A stretch of 64,000 nucleotides of DNA from assembly GCA_049999805.1 (NCBI GenBank), contig JBNGIO010006265.1, positions 135,242 through 199,241 on the forward strand, given 5' to 3'. Positions 1-9,583 of this stretch are shown here, piece by piece. The notes beneath the pieces were generated by a model. The model worked only from the letters and a program-made list of their open reading frames with translations, did not search any database and had not been told where the DNA came from. Numbering within the stretch: the first letter of the stretch is position 1; the number at the start of each line of letters is the position of its first letter. A program made the translations under genes and the position numbers. This DNA comes from Folioceros fuciformis. Lineage: Eukaryota > Anthocerotophyta > Anthocerotopsida > Anthocerotales.

Positions 1-520
1 TTCTGTGTAGCAAAGTGGTAACCCTGTCCAGTCGGAATGTCCAGCCTGGTAACTCAAGCTGGAGAGTTGTGTAAGAGGGATTCTGGCTTCTTCAGCATTT
101 CTCTTGCATGTCTGTCCGGCATTAGAAGAGATCATGGAAGACACCTTCGTCTGGACGGAGGTGCCAGCTTCAACATAGATGGGAAGGATCTGCTTCTAGA
201 CTAGCCTTCCTCGCCGTTATCATGTCCTCTTACAAGAACCCTCTTGTGACGAAGATTAAATGGGTTTTCTTAATGATTTATTAAGGCTAATTGTGTATGG
301 AAAAATGATAGCGTTCAAAGCCTTTAAATCTTGAGCCACACAAGAGATATTCAGATGAAGTTCATCTCGCATCTACAAGCGGAAGGTACGCACAAAAGAT
401 ATAGCTAGAAACAGAACATCATGTGTAAAACCCTGCGGAAAGCTCTATAGCCAAAGCTTTGCAGCCAAAATTGCATAGCCCCTATTATCCAGCAAGTAGG
501 AGCTTGTCTCCACAAGATGC
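1..520. other. 3' flank of lectin gene 1, no gene seen
   Basis: No coding region is visible. Bases about 79-140 (a stretch with AGCATTTCTCTTGCATG) resemble bases about 2603-2660 downstream of the second lectin gene. The flank therefore belongs to the same duplicated block as the two lectins. Confidence 0.5.
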
Positions 521-522
521 AT

Positions 523-1023
523 CTAGCTAAGACCTGAGACAGCTGATTTGGAAGGGCCATGTACAAGAGTTGAATTGGAAGACTTCATACGCTTCCCACT
601 AGTACCAGTAGACCAAAGTTGCACACCACTACCATTGTACATTACCACATTACCATCGTCCTGCAAGATGATGTAGTGAGCACCATCTTGGCCACAACAA
701 GTTCCAGTGCTGAAAATCGAAACATTAGCATCCGTAAAGAGCTCCGCATTGCCATTGGTTTCCATCTTGAAGTAGCATCCTAGGCCTTTATTCGCTGTGT
801 TGGTGGACCATATTGCTGTATTTGTCTTCTGGTTGTAGAGTACCAAGTTGCAGTCATATTGCATAGTGAATAAGTGAGGCCATAGTATCAAACCGTCACC
901 TGGAGACAATTGATAGCCCTCTATCAACACTTGGCTGTTACAATGAGCAACCTGGATAGAGGAAGCAAACACGTACAATAAAACTATCATCTGCAAAAAG
1001 ATCATGGCCTTCAAGATTGCCAT
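523..1023 (-). CDS. Secreted bulb-type (GNA-like) mannose-binding lectin, copy 1
   Basis: This is a single-exon protein of 166 residues. Residues 1-28 form a hydrophobic signal peptide ending AHC, so the mature protein probably starts NSQVLIEG and is secreted. The rest is one B-lectin (Galanthus agglutinin-like) domain. The family mannose-binding motif QxDxNxVxY is intact twice, at residues 55-63 (QYDCNLVLY) and 121-129 (QDDGNVVMY). The middle site (around METNGNAELF) is degenerate, so two of three binding sites look functional. Three cysteines lie mid-domain (C83, then the pair at 109-110). The tail after residue 142 is Ser/Lys rich and differs from the second copy. Proteins of this family bind mannose glycans and are often defence or storage proteins; that role is inferred. 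A very similar gene lies upstream at 2796-3326 in the same orientation. Confidence 0.9.
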   Translation of the reverse strand: MAILKAMIFLQMIVLLYVFASSIQVAHCNSQVLIEGYQLSPGDGLILWPHLFTMQYDCNLVLYNQKTNTAIWSTNTANKGLGCYFKMETNGNAELFTDANVSIFSTGTCCGQDGAHYIILQDDGNVVMYNGSGVQLWSTGTSGKRMKSSNSTLVHGPSKSAVSGLS

Positions 1024-1131
1024 TTCTGACTATGCTTAGCAATAAGAAACAAGCTGGTTGCCCCTCAGAAGGTTCACCACAAAGATAGCACAATCAATGA
1101 CATACGTTGAAAGGAATTGGGCCTAGACTCC

Positions 1132-1140
1132 AATATATAG
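1132..1140 (-). promoter_or_regulatory. Probable TATA box of lectin gene 1
   Basis: The minus strand reads CTATATATTGG about 110 bp upstream of the ATG at 1023, a normal plant TATA-to-ATG distance. No other core element was sought. Confidence 0.45.
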
Positions 1141-1197
1141 ACGTGTGAGAGCATTTTACATCGATAGAGTTGTATCTTACCTCGATTGTTTGTAATT

Positions 1198-1432
1198 TAT
1201 CTTGATTCATTCTTTGAAATGAATAAAAAAAAAAAAGGTTTCATTTCTTCTACAAAATATGGCTTATTAATGATGTAGACATGATTCGGGTGTGAGGACC
1301 TATTGTATCGCTAGCTTTTTATTTTACCTCCATCAAAAAAATATTTTTTCTTTCTTTGAAATGTATAAAAAAGGTTACATTTCTTCTATAATTTCTTTTG
1401 TATGGTTTATTTATTCACTGAAATTATTTTAA
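1198..1432. repeat. Duplicated AT-rich upstream block
   Basis: Two related segments (about 1198-1285 and 1347-1432) share CTTTGAAATG, an A-rich run and a CATTTCTTCTA-like stretch. A further relative lies upstream of lectin 2 at about 3495-3580, sharing TGATGTA and ATGATTCG. This looks like promoter-proximal DNA copied along with the lectin genes. Confidence 0.5.
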
Positions 1433-1756
1433 AAAATCTTAATATTCTTTTCGAAAGTACTTAGAGGGGCCTTAGGTTGGTTCAATGCTTGAGATGCATA
1501 ACCTCTTGAGAAGTCCTAGTGTAGCACTCTTTACAAGCATTGTTGGGTGACTTCCAATGAGGTCTCGTCTCAATGCATCCTTCATAGGTGTATTGATCGA
1601 AGCGCTTTTCTGTGCCCTCTTATGGGTTGTTTTTTCAAGTCTTAGGGTAAACCTTAGTGCTCCTTCTTTGCTCTTTGGTGGATGTTTCCCTCCCTTCACA
1701 CTAGATGCAATTTCTCATCTCTTCTTTTTGTAAAATTTCTATAATGCTTATAGCCT

Positions 1757-1935
1757 ACGTATTGTTCCAACTAACAACAAAGGTGTAAGATCCTTCCATT
1801 ATGTAAGTATTGTTCCAACAATCGCAAAAGGTGTAAGCTCTTTGCAACTTAGTGCAAGGTCTGTATGCTTCTGCAAGCTCTTTCCAACTTAGTGCAAGGT
1901 CTATATGCGTCTACAAGCTCTTTCCAACTTGGCCT
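1757..1935. repeat. Short tandem repeats between the lectin genes
   Basis: A 40-bp unit (AGCTCTTTCCAACTTAGTGC...) is repeated nearly three times with starts near 1835, 1875 and 1915. It is preceded by two copies of a roughly 50-bp unit containing TATTGTTCCAAC and GGTGTAAG. No gene is supported here; the ORFs on both strands are low-information. Confidence 0.75.
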
Positions 1936-2089
1936 AGGCCTCTCTCTCTCTATGCCCGCAATTGGCCTAGAATTGAGAAAGAGTTGTCCCAAAGATGAAT
2001 TCAGGAACCAGGCTATAGATGTTAGTAGTTTGCTATATATAATCTCCTCTACAAGCCAAGGTTGTCTTAATCTAGTTTTTTCCACTTAA

Positions 2090-2790
2090 AAAATAATAAT
2101 TAGGAACTAGAATCCCTCGAATGCACTTAAGATGACTACTTAACATGTTATCCATGCTCAAAGGGTTAGCGGTTCATAAAAGATTTTGACCTCTAGATGA
2201 ATGCGTCATATTGATGTAAAGGGTAGGGAGTAGTCCTTTGTCATTAGTAAGAAGATATCCATTTGTATGAGCAACTTATTATTACAAATCACATGCACAT
2301 ATTGGTGAGTAATGTGGGGTACATGAAAGTCAATATGATAGTGCACATGCCCAAAGGTGAATCATGCCAAGATAGCTAGTGAATGTAAGAAGAACAAAGG
2401 GAGTAGAACAACGATCATTAAATTGCTAACCCACCTAGACAAACATGGTCAGTTAAGTTAGGAAGATTGCTTCATAGGGATTGACTCTTCTTAAGCATTT
2501 CTCTTCCATGTATGATATAATAAGATGGTTGTTTCCAAGGGGTTCATTCTTCCTACTCCCATGTCCAAGATAAGAAACTGATTGTTCCAAACGGGTTCAT
2601 TCTTCCCAAGCATTTCTCTTACATGTCCCAAATAAGAAGACGTCATGGAATATAACATATCTACATCCAAACAAAGGTTTATATGGTGCACAAATGCACA
2701 TGACATAAGCTTCAAACAAACATGATGTGTAGAAAACTACAGAATGTTCTATATCCTTTGTGAGCTACCGCAACAAGGTTGATCAAGCTT
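2090..2790. other. Intergenic, 3' flank of lectin gene 2
   Basis: AT-rich non-coding DNA. It contains two near-copies of an AGCATTTCTCTT-containing segment (about 2495 and 2615) that also occurs in the flank of lectin gene 1 near position 100. No gene is visible. Confidence 0.5.
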
Positions 2791-2795
2791 GAGCC

Positions 2796-3326
2796 TCAAG
2801 CGGTTGATTTAGAAGGACCATGTACAAGAGTTGAATTGGAAGCATCCACTTTAAAAGGATCATGCTCAATACTTGAACTAGAAGCATTCACCTTCTTGCC
2901 ACTCGTAGCTGTAGACCAAAGTTGCACACCATTACCATTGTACATCACCACATTACCGTCATCCTGCAAGATGATGTAATGAGCACCATCTTGGCCACAA
3001 CAAGTTCCAGTGCTAAAAATCGAAACATTAGCATCCGTGAAAAGATCGGCATTGCCATTCGTTCCCATCTTGAAGTAGCATCCTACGCCCTTGTTCGGAG
3101 TGTTGGTAGACCATATCGGTGTGTTTGTCTGTTGGTTGTAGAGTACCAAGTTGCAATCCGATTGCATGGTAAGTAAGTGAGGCCATAGTATCAAACCATC
3201 ACTTGGAGACAATTGATAGCCCTCTATCAACACTTGACTGTTACAATGGGCAACCTGCACAAAGGAACCCAAAACGAGCAGCAATGTTGCAATATGCAAC
3301 AAGATCATGACATTTAAGACTGCCAT
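2796..3326 (-). CDS. Secreted bulb-type (GNA-like) mannose-binding lectin, copy 2
   Basis: This is a single-exon protein of 176 residues. The reading frame stays open for 27 codons upstream, but the Met at 3326 is chosen because it gives a signal peptide (MAVLNVMILL...VQVAHC) aligned with copy 1. The B-lectin domain is nearly identical to copy 1. Intact QxDxNxVxY motifs are QSDCNLVLY and QDDGNVVMY; the central site is again degenerate. The C-terminal tail is about 10 residues longer and Ser rich (VNASSSSIEHDPF), so the copies differ mainly at the end. The upstream sequence resembles that of copy 1 (ACAATCAATGACATA at about 3405 and 1090), which shows a tandem duplication that included the promoter. 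Secretion and mannose binding follow from the family; the biological role is not shown. Confidence 0.9.
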   Translation of the reverse strand: MAVLNVMILLHIATLLLVLGSFVQVAHCNSQVLIEGYQLSPSDGLILWPHLLTMQSDCNLVLYNQQTNTPIWSTNTPNKGVGCYFKMGTNGNADLFTDANVSIFSTGTCCGQDGAHYIILQDDGNVVMYNGNGVQLWSTATSGKKVNASSSSIEHDPFKVDASNSTLVHGPSKSTA

Positions 3327-3419
3327 TTCTAACAAGGGTAGATCGTGAATAAAAAGTAGTTGGTCACACGTGAGAACTTGAGAAGGTTCTCTACAAAGAC
3401 ACAACAATCAATGACATAA

Positions 3420-4110
3420 ATTGAGAGGAACTAGGACTCACATATGTAAAGGTTTGAGAACATATGACATCGCTAGATTTGTATTTTATCTCGATGAAAC
3501 GATTTTTTTTATTTTTTTAAATAAAAAAATATTTCTTTTATAAATTATTTTTATGATGTATGTATTAACCAAAAATGATTCGCAACAAAATCCTATTTTT
3601 GTTTCAAGAATTTCTCTTACTAGGCATAGCGAGTGGCATACCCTAAAAGGGTTATGTAAGAGAGTTAAACCCTTGACACAGAACTTTAGTACAATTAGTA
3701 AGACATGGGCCAAAGATGTCATTTACTATGGTATCATTAATACTACCTAATTTACAGATGTCTCTGCATCCTTCCATGTTCCTCATATCGGCATTAGAGA
3801 TGTTTCTAGAAACAAACCTTAATAACTCCACCCCCTCATTATAATCATATTTTACACATGAACATGAATAAAATATAAGCATTTTCTTTCAACTAGATGT
3901 GAACACTCATTCTTTTTGTTGCTTATTAAGTTAATAAGATTTTTTGATCATAGAATAAGTTATATTTTCAATATTTAATAAATATCCCTATGCATCCCTA
4001 TTCATCTTATGCATGATTTAATACAACTTTCTATACCAAGATTTGTGTTACAAAGAAAAGTCCATAACACCGATGAGATTTAGAAACCTAAGAACCTAAA
4101 AAAAATCACA
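3420..4110. other. Intergenic, AT-rich
   Basis: It contains lectin 2 upstream sequence at the left and AT-rich DNA to the right. The ORFs here are short and unconvincing, and no gene or RNA is supported. Confidence 0.5.
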
Positions 4111-4115
4111 GAGAA

Positions 4116-6148
4116 TCAAAACCTCTTGCGAGGATCATGAATTAAGTTACTTTCATCTCTCGATCTCTTATTACGTTTATGATACTTTCGTGCTTCTTTC
4201 CTTTCTTTCTTTTTCTGTTTCCTAGTTCTTTGGTTGTCTTCTATAGACCGCCTAGCAAGACTAGAGAATTTTGTTTCACACATAGTCGATGTAGTTTGGC
4301 TTGGACAACATGTGTCCCTCATATTATTGTAAACTGTAGGAGTACAAAGATCTGAAGATGTTGGTACAGGTGCAGGAGATTCACCGCCCACACCAATCCC
4401 ATGTGTCATCCAAGCAGGTGTCACCATGGCTCTGCCTCTTCCAATACTTGTGGGCATACTCCAACCTGGAATTCCAATAGCTTGGGATTTACCTATTTCA
4501 AAATAAATAAATAAAAAGATTTATTATGCTTCCCACATCTTGTGCATAATGTTATGCCCATAGTTGTGAAAGAATCATACTTGGACACAAGAACTATAAA
4601 ACAAACAATGTGTATTCACCCTTTTCAATAGAAGTTGCACAAAATGGTGGAAATCTTGGTTGCACCATTTGATTGCTTTCATATTCAGAACTAGTGCATT
4701 CTTCACGCATTTCGTGGTTATGAGAAAATTTTGTGTGGCTTTCGAGTTTGTCATTCTCATGGTTGTCTAACCGAGCATATCCAACATTGTTTTTTTGCTG
4801 CATCATCATATCAAAAAAATGATGTTGTTGTAATATACATCGTGCCAGAAACTTCAAGATTTGCGAACATCCCATGGTCTTATCATTGTAACTACTATCT
4901 TAAAGATCTCTACAAAAGAAAAAAGAACAAGAGTTTTTTGCACAGTGTTATCTCATCAAACTATTTCGATTATGATAAACTGGATTGTTGGATATTAGTA
5001 CCTTTGAAGGTGCTTGCCATGTAGTAGGCTTCATGGAGCTTCTTTCAAAGAAAACATTGTTTGGATCCAAATCCCTACCATCATCTTGGGATACAGACTT
5101 TATAGAGCAAAACAACTCGACATCTTCCTTCTCTTGTTTTCGAGAAATTATTTTCACCCAAACCTCATCACCTTCATGTAAAATAGTAGAAATAGCACGG
5201 ATCTTTTCACTGTCTTGGGCATCTCTTCTTACAATCTGTATCAATGTTCTAGAAGAATTTAGCTTTATTTACCATCAAGCTTCACAACTGTGCACAACAA
5301 GAAGAACAAAACTAAGCAAATGAAGATTAGCAACAAGATAAAGTGCTTACCTCGTGATGGGTTATTTGAGTGTAGTGCACAAAACCTTGACATTTGAAAC
5401 CACATATATCAACATAGATACCAAAAGGTTTGATGGAGAATACATTTGCTTTGTGAATGCTGTGAAGACGAGGTTCCATTACACAACCACCCCTTAAGCT
5501 TTCTTGCTTGTCAAATGACTCCCATCTTTCCAATTCTGTTACACAACCACCCCTTGAGCTTCCTTGTTTGTCAATTGACTCCAATCTCCCTGTCTGCCCA
5601 TCTTCATTATTCCATCGGTTGGAGATCAAATCGGGTATGATATATTGGTCATCATCTATGTTATTGCATTTCTTAACTCTTAGTTTATGTTCCCTTGTAG
5701 ATGGTTGTGCACACTTCAATTCCACAGCTTCGTTAGGGAAAGCTAAAGGTATATCTTCTGCTACCTTTCTTGAAGACAACTCATTGTGATATTTGTCTTG
5801 CGACTTATCAACATCTTCATCCCTTCCCAATCGGAGTTGCAAACTAGTATCTTCTAGTTCATCTATTTTACAAACATTTTGTGTACCCTCATAAGCTTGA
5901 TCCCAATTTTCTAGCAATCTAGCTTCTGTGGGATACTTTGTTTTCTTAATCCAATTTGTAGCATCTTCATCTATCATAAAATCCTTCATGTTGGCATCCT
6001 TTTGCTTTGGAGAGTTTAGTAAAACCTTTTTGTCGCTCAAGGTTCTTACACATGTATCATCAATCACATCTTCAAGATTTTCAGAGCAAGTTGGAGAACA
6101 ACAAATTGTAGATCGCAATGCACCCATTGAAATCTTCTCTAGTTTCAT
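4116..6148 (-). CDS. S1-domain RNA-binding protein, ZCCHC17 (pNO40)-like
   Basis: The four-exon model is 6148-5351, 5235-5002, 4797-4620 and 4492-4116. All junctions are GT-AG and the phases close to 528 residues. Residues about 228-345 form an S1/OB-fold RNA-binding domain: the exon 1 end gives KANVFSIKPFGIYVD and QGFVHYTQI, and exon 2 gives GDEVWVKII and DDGRDLDPNNV. The last motif is typical of ZCCHC17/pNO40, a nucleolar RNA-binding protein. The C-terminus is a basic Lys/Arg tail (KQKKKERKEARKYHKRNKR), as in that family. A segment GRGRAMVTPAWMT recurs in plant RNA-processing proteins. The CCHC zinc knuckle that gives ZCCHC17 its name is absent. Exon 1 carries a 60-bp tandem duplication encoding two copies of an SRGGCV-like unit. 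A stop codon lies immediately upstream of the chosen ATG, but an earlier exon cannot be excluded. Nucleolar or splicing function is inferred. Confidence 0.75.
5479..5598 (-). repeat. 60-bp in-frame tandem duplication inside the S1 gene
   Basis: The stretch TTACACAACCACCCCTT recurs exactly 60 bp later (5479 and 5539) with few changes. It encodes two successive 20-residue units (ESxDKQxSxRGGCV), so the reading frame is kept. Confidence 0.85.
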
Positions 6149-6159
6149 GATTTACACTC

Positions 6160-7800
6160 CAATAAGCTCATATGACACACATGATTATGTGTCTTGTTCA
6201 ATACTCAAGATGACGAAAATCAAGAAGATAAGAAGCATGTGATATTGCTAATCCTTGTGGACATGATATACTACTGTTCTACATAAGTATGAGCTACAGT
6301 GATGAATGATCTTAACAAGTAGGTCCAACTCCTGTGAAGCAATTAATTCAAGTCTACTAACACCTGCTCACTTCTCTAGTCAAGAAAGAATACAAATTCT
6401 TGACCTAAACATATTATTACATTTTTTGGCTAGAGTAGCATATTATTGTTATTTTTAAATAAGAGGGTTAAGAATTTGTAGATATGTAGACATGAGAAAT
6501 CTTATCTACTAGAAAGATGAGGATCAAGACTTTAGGGGAACTTACACTAAAGGGACTAGGGTTGAGTTCCAATGCTGGCATAAACCCCCTCGAAAATTGC
6601 AATATCATAAAAAAAGGACTATGGGCATCAATTGCCACTCTTCTCAAAGTATATTGAACATGGAGGTAGGGCTGCATTGTGTGTTGGGAGATTAGACATG
6701 GTGTGGTGTTGACACCTCTTGCCGCTTTGACAAGCTAATCCCTTGCAAGCTCTGGAAAGTATGTCATTAAACCCCACTAGAGTGAAGCCTGCACTTTTTG
6801 AACTCACTTTGGTTGTAGTCTTTGGCAAAACCTTCAGGCCCTCCCCCTCTTTCTCCCATGTGATTATTTAAACCAGATAACAAGAGGATTCCCACCAATT
6901 TATGTATACATGAAAGCTTTGGTAGGCCTACATGGAGTGTAAAACTTAATAGTATGTTGGTAGGTGTTGTGGGAATTTTTGTGACTATACTATTTTTCAG
7001 CTTGCACAATGAGAATTGAACATGAAGGCTCCGAGCATGCTTGATGGGGCCTCACAAAGTTTTGTGGGCTAGGAATTTCAAAGCATGCTTTATGTCAAAA
7101 GATGCACAAATATCTTTGCTAGAGATGTTGTGGGCATCACTGGATATAGCTTAATCTAATGGAAGGAACCAAGTGAGGGAAAAAAAGTGTGCAACCAATG
7201 AAAGCAGAAAGACAATGTCCCATTGGGAAAAACGACTTTAAAACCTAAATCAAATTGGTGTAAAGGAGCAACACTCTCGCCTCATGTTCTACACAAAATT
7301 TTGATAAGAATCAATGCAAATTGAAGATAATAAATCTATACTGTCTTCTGCAGTTGTCTAGTTGACTTGTTTCCAACTCGCAATTTTGTTCACTACCCAC
7401 ATTGTACTCGCAATTGCACTATATTTTGTGCAATTGCCCTAAACCCTAAACCCTAAACCTTGTAGACTACAATGTATTATTATGTGCCCATTAACACATT
7501 CAAGCACCTAATCTACAATGTCGACTACTTATGTTCATCCAAAAGAGTGCTAAATGTAAACCATAGTCTTTGCTACTCTTACATTTATCCCAAGCACTGT
7601 TATCAACATATTGTAATCTCTCATATCAACATAGGTAAGATGAGCAACATAACTTTTGTTAGGATATGTAGACTCACACTCTCATCCACACTACTTGTAC
7701 ATGGCAAAGCCTTTAGTGCGGACCAAAAGTTGTCCTCATATTACAAGGCTCTATTGATTATCAGTTGAGCACAATGAAAGATGAGATGATTGTCAAGGAT
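6160..7800. other. Intergenic, no gene recognised
   Basis: This is 1.6 kb of AT-rich DNA. Several minus-strand ORFs of 60-80 codons around 6470-7010 overlap in different frames and match nothing I recognise; they may be relics of a transposon. A short telomere-type tract at 7438-7459 is listed separately. Confidence 0.5.
7438..7459. repeat. Interstitial plant telomere-type repeat
   Basis: About three consecutive CCCTAAA units, the complement of the plant telomere repeat TTTAGGG. Such tracts occur as interstitial telomeric DNA or as telo-box promoter elements. No gene start lies close enough to prove the second. Confidence 0.8.
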
Positions 7801-7804
7801 TAAG

Positions 7805-8203
7805 TCATGGTCGTGGTTGAAGCCATGTATGAAGAATGGACAACATATAACCTTGAATGAAAAATCTATCATCATTAAGGATAACATCGTCATCGTCATT
7901 ACCATCTCGAGCGATATAAACACGATCCACTTGGATAATTAATCCTCTGCAATATGGACATCGTTTTAACCGATAATTATCCAACCTATTCAGCCATGTA
8001 TCAAGACAATGCTCATGGAAGGAGTGCCGACAGGAGTCTACTTGCATGATCTTGTCATGTTTGTTTATGTCTTCCAAACAAATAGTGCACTCCATCACTT
8101 CATCACCACTATAAATCCTTCTTGTCACATTTCCATTTCCACGCTTAACGACATTCCTATTATGCCTCACATTTCCATAGTTAATGTCATTGTCATTATC
8201 CAT
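7805..8203 (-). CDS. Small RING-H2 finger protein, probable E3 ubiquitin ligase
   Basis: This is a single-exon protein of 132 residues. Residues about 39-86 form a RING-H2 finger: CTIC, a cysteine 15 residues later, then CRHSFHEHC and finally CPYC. That is C3H2C3 with both central histidines, the form that recruits an E2 ubiquitin-conjugating enzyme. The N-terminus is Asn/Asp rich (MDNDNDINYGN) and there is no signal peptide or membrane segment. A second Asp-rich patch follows the RING (DGNDDDD). Stand-alone RING-H2 proteins of this size are common in plants and usually act as E3 ligases; the substrate is unknown. The nearest genes face away or are unrelated, so context adds nothing. Confidence 0.8.
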   Translation of the reverse strand: MDNDNDINYGNVRHNRNVVKRGNGNVTRRIYSGDEVMECTICLEDINKHDKIMQVDSCRHSFHEHCLDTWLNRLDNYRLKRCPYCRGLIIQVDRVYIARDGNDDDDVILNDDRFFIQGYMLSILHTWLQPRP

Positions 8204-8301
8204 CGTTAGCTAGCTAGAACTCTTGTTGCTAGATTCTCTTAAGATAGTTAACCTTACGATTTTCTTCACACTTTGATGTATAAAATGTCTAGAATGACTT
8301 G

Positions 8302-8310
8302 CATATATAG
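8302..8310 (-). promoter_or_regulatory. Probable TATA box of the RING-H2 gene
   Basis: The minus strand reads CTATATATGC about 100 bp upstream of the ATG at 8203. Confidence 0.4.
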
Positions 8311-8329
8311 CTATAAACATGCTAAGTCT

Positions 8330-9247
8330 TTTTTTTTCCTCAGCACAATATTTGACTACCGAGAGAAAATGTTCTTTTCTTTAGACAAGAAGGTCCACCC
8401 AAGTTTGGTCCTGCTCTTTAACCTACATCTTTTTTTGTAAGTACATTCTTTTCCACTCTCCTGTGGGGTAATGCTTGTTGTACAATAAAGTTGTACAATA
8501 ATCCACAATCCATCTTTCATATATGACAAAATGAATGATATTTTTGATTATCCATTTTTTGACCGTTATTCATGGAATATCTATTTTTATCATATTTTTA
8601 TATAACTAAAATACCTCACAAAAACCCAAGACCACAACCTAGTTTACCTTGCGATATGTCTTGTCAACCAAAAAGACTCATCCTTTGCTACATCGAGAAA
8701 AACAGTAACCTGGTTCGAATCCCAAAAACATTTACAGTATAAATATATATAAAATAAATGATCTTCTCCCAGGGGCCTTGCGTGTAGTTAAACGATGGCG
8801 CTAATGAGGTCAGGTACATTGTAAGTTCATGCAATCTTACCATGTAGTCAAGCACGTAAATTGATGGAATGGCGTGTTGGAGTGGATAAGGTACAAACAG
8901 AAACTTGCAGAAACGCAAGATTTCGCAGGTCGTCGTTGTACCGGTTAGCCGCAGCCATTGTTGTAGCCCTGTTCTCACAGACATTGACGGGCTAAACTGA
9001 AGCCCGTTATCTACCACACATTGCGCATGCAGGAAGACGGGACGGTGTGTAGAGTACGTATGTCTCTACAGGAATGAATAAGATCCCGTTCCAACGATGT
9101 GGGAAGAGTCTGCCCCGGGTTTGGTGGAGGATAATATTTTTGCATATTTTTATAGACCCGCCTGTGTGTCGGCCGAGTTGAAGTGGGGTGTACATGTTTA
9201 GATTAGGTTTTGGCGCGAGGTGATGAGAGACAGGGAGCGGAACGCGG
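8330..9247. other. Intergenic between the RING-H2 gene and OPT
   Basis: AT-rich up to about 9000, then becoming GC-rich as the OPT promoter is approached. No gene is seen. The proline-rich minus-strand frames at 9200-9620 are shadows of the GC-rich leader. Confidence 0.5.
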
Positions 9248-9257
9248 ATATATATAG
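9248..9257 (+). promoter_or_regulatory. Probable TATA box of the OPT gene
   Basis: GGATATATATAG lies about 330 bp upstream of the OPT start codon and is followed by a GC-rich leader of roughly 300 bp. Confidence 0.45.
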
Positions 9258-9583
9258 CAAAAGAAGCTGACAGCTTTGTCCGGGGCAGCGGAAGGAGGAA
9301 GCAGGACTCGAGACTTGTGTCGAGTCTGGGCCTCGACTGCTCCGTCTCTCTTGCGTCGGCTTTCGGTAGCACAGGCTGGTCTCGCAGCCGAGTCGAGGTG
9401 GAGGCACGGGTGGTTCAGCGTGGCGCGGTTCCCGGCACCCTGCCCTTGAGGCTCGCACCGGAGGATGCTCGCAGGGAGGCGAAGCCGGCGCTGAGGGAGG
9501 GGGAATGTGGGTGAGGGTGCGGTGAGAGGGAGCCGGGCTGTGGGAGTTGATTTGGCGGGGGTGCGGGAGGAGGAGAGGTTGCG

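Noticed and set aside
6468-7009. Overlapping minus-strand ORFs of 66-80 codons
   Set aside because: Different frames, no splice-consistent joining and no recognisable domain.
8708-8722. GGTTCGAATCCC, a tRNA T-arm look-alike
   Set aside because: No D arm, anticodon arm or acceptor stem can be drawn around it.
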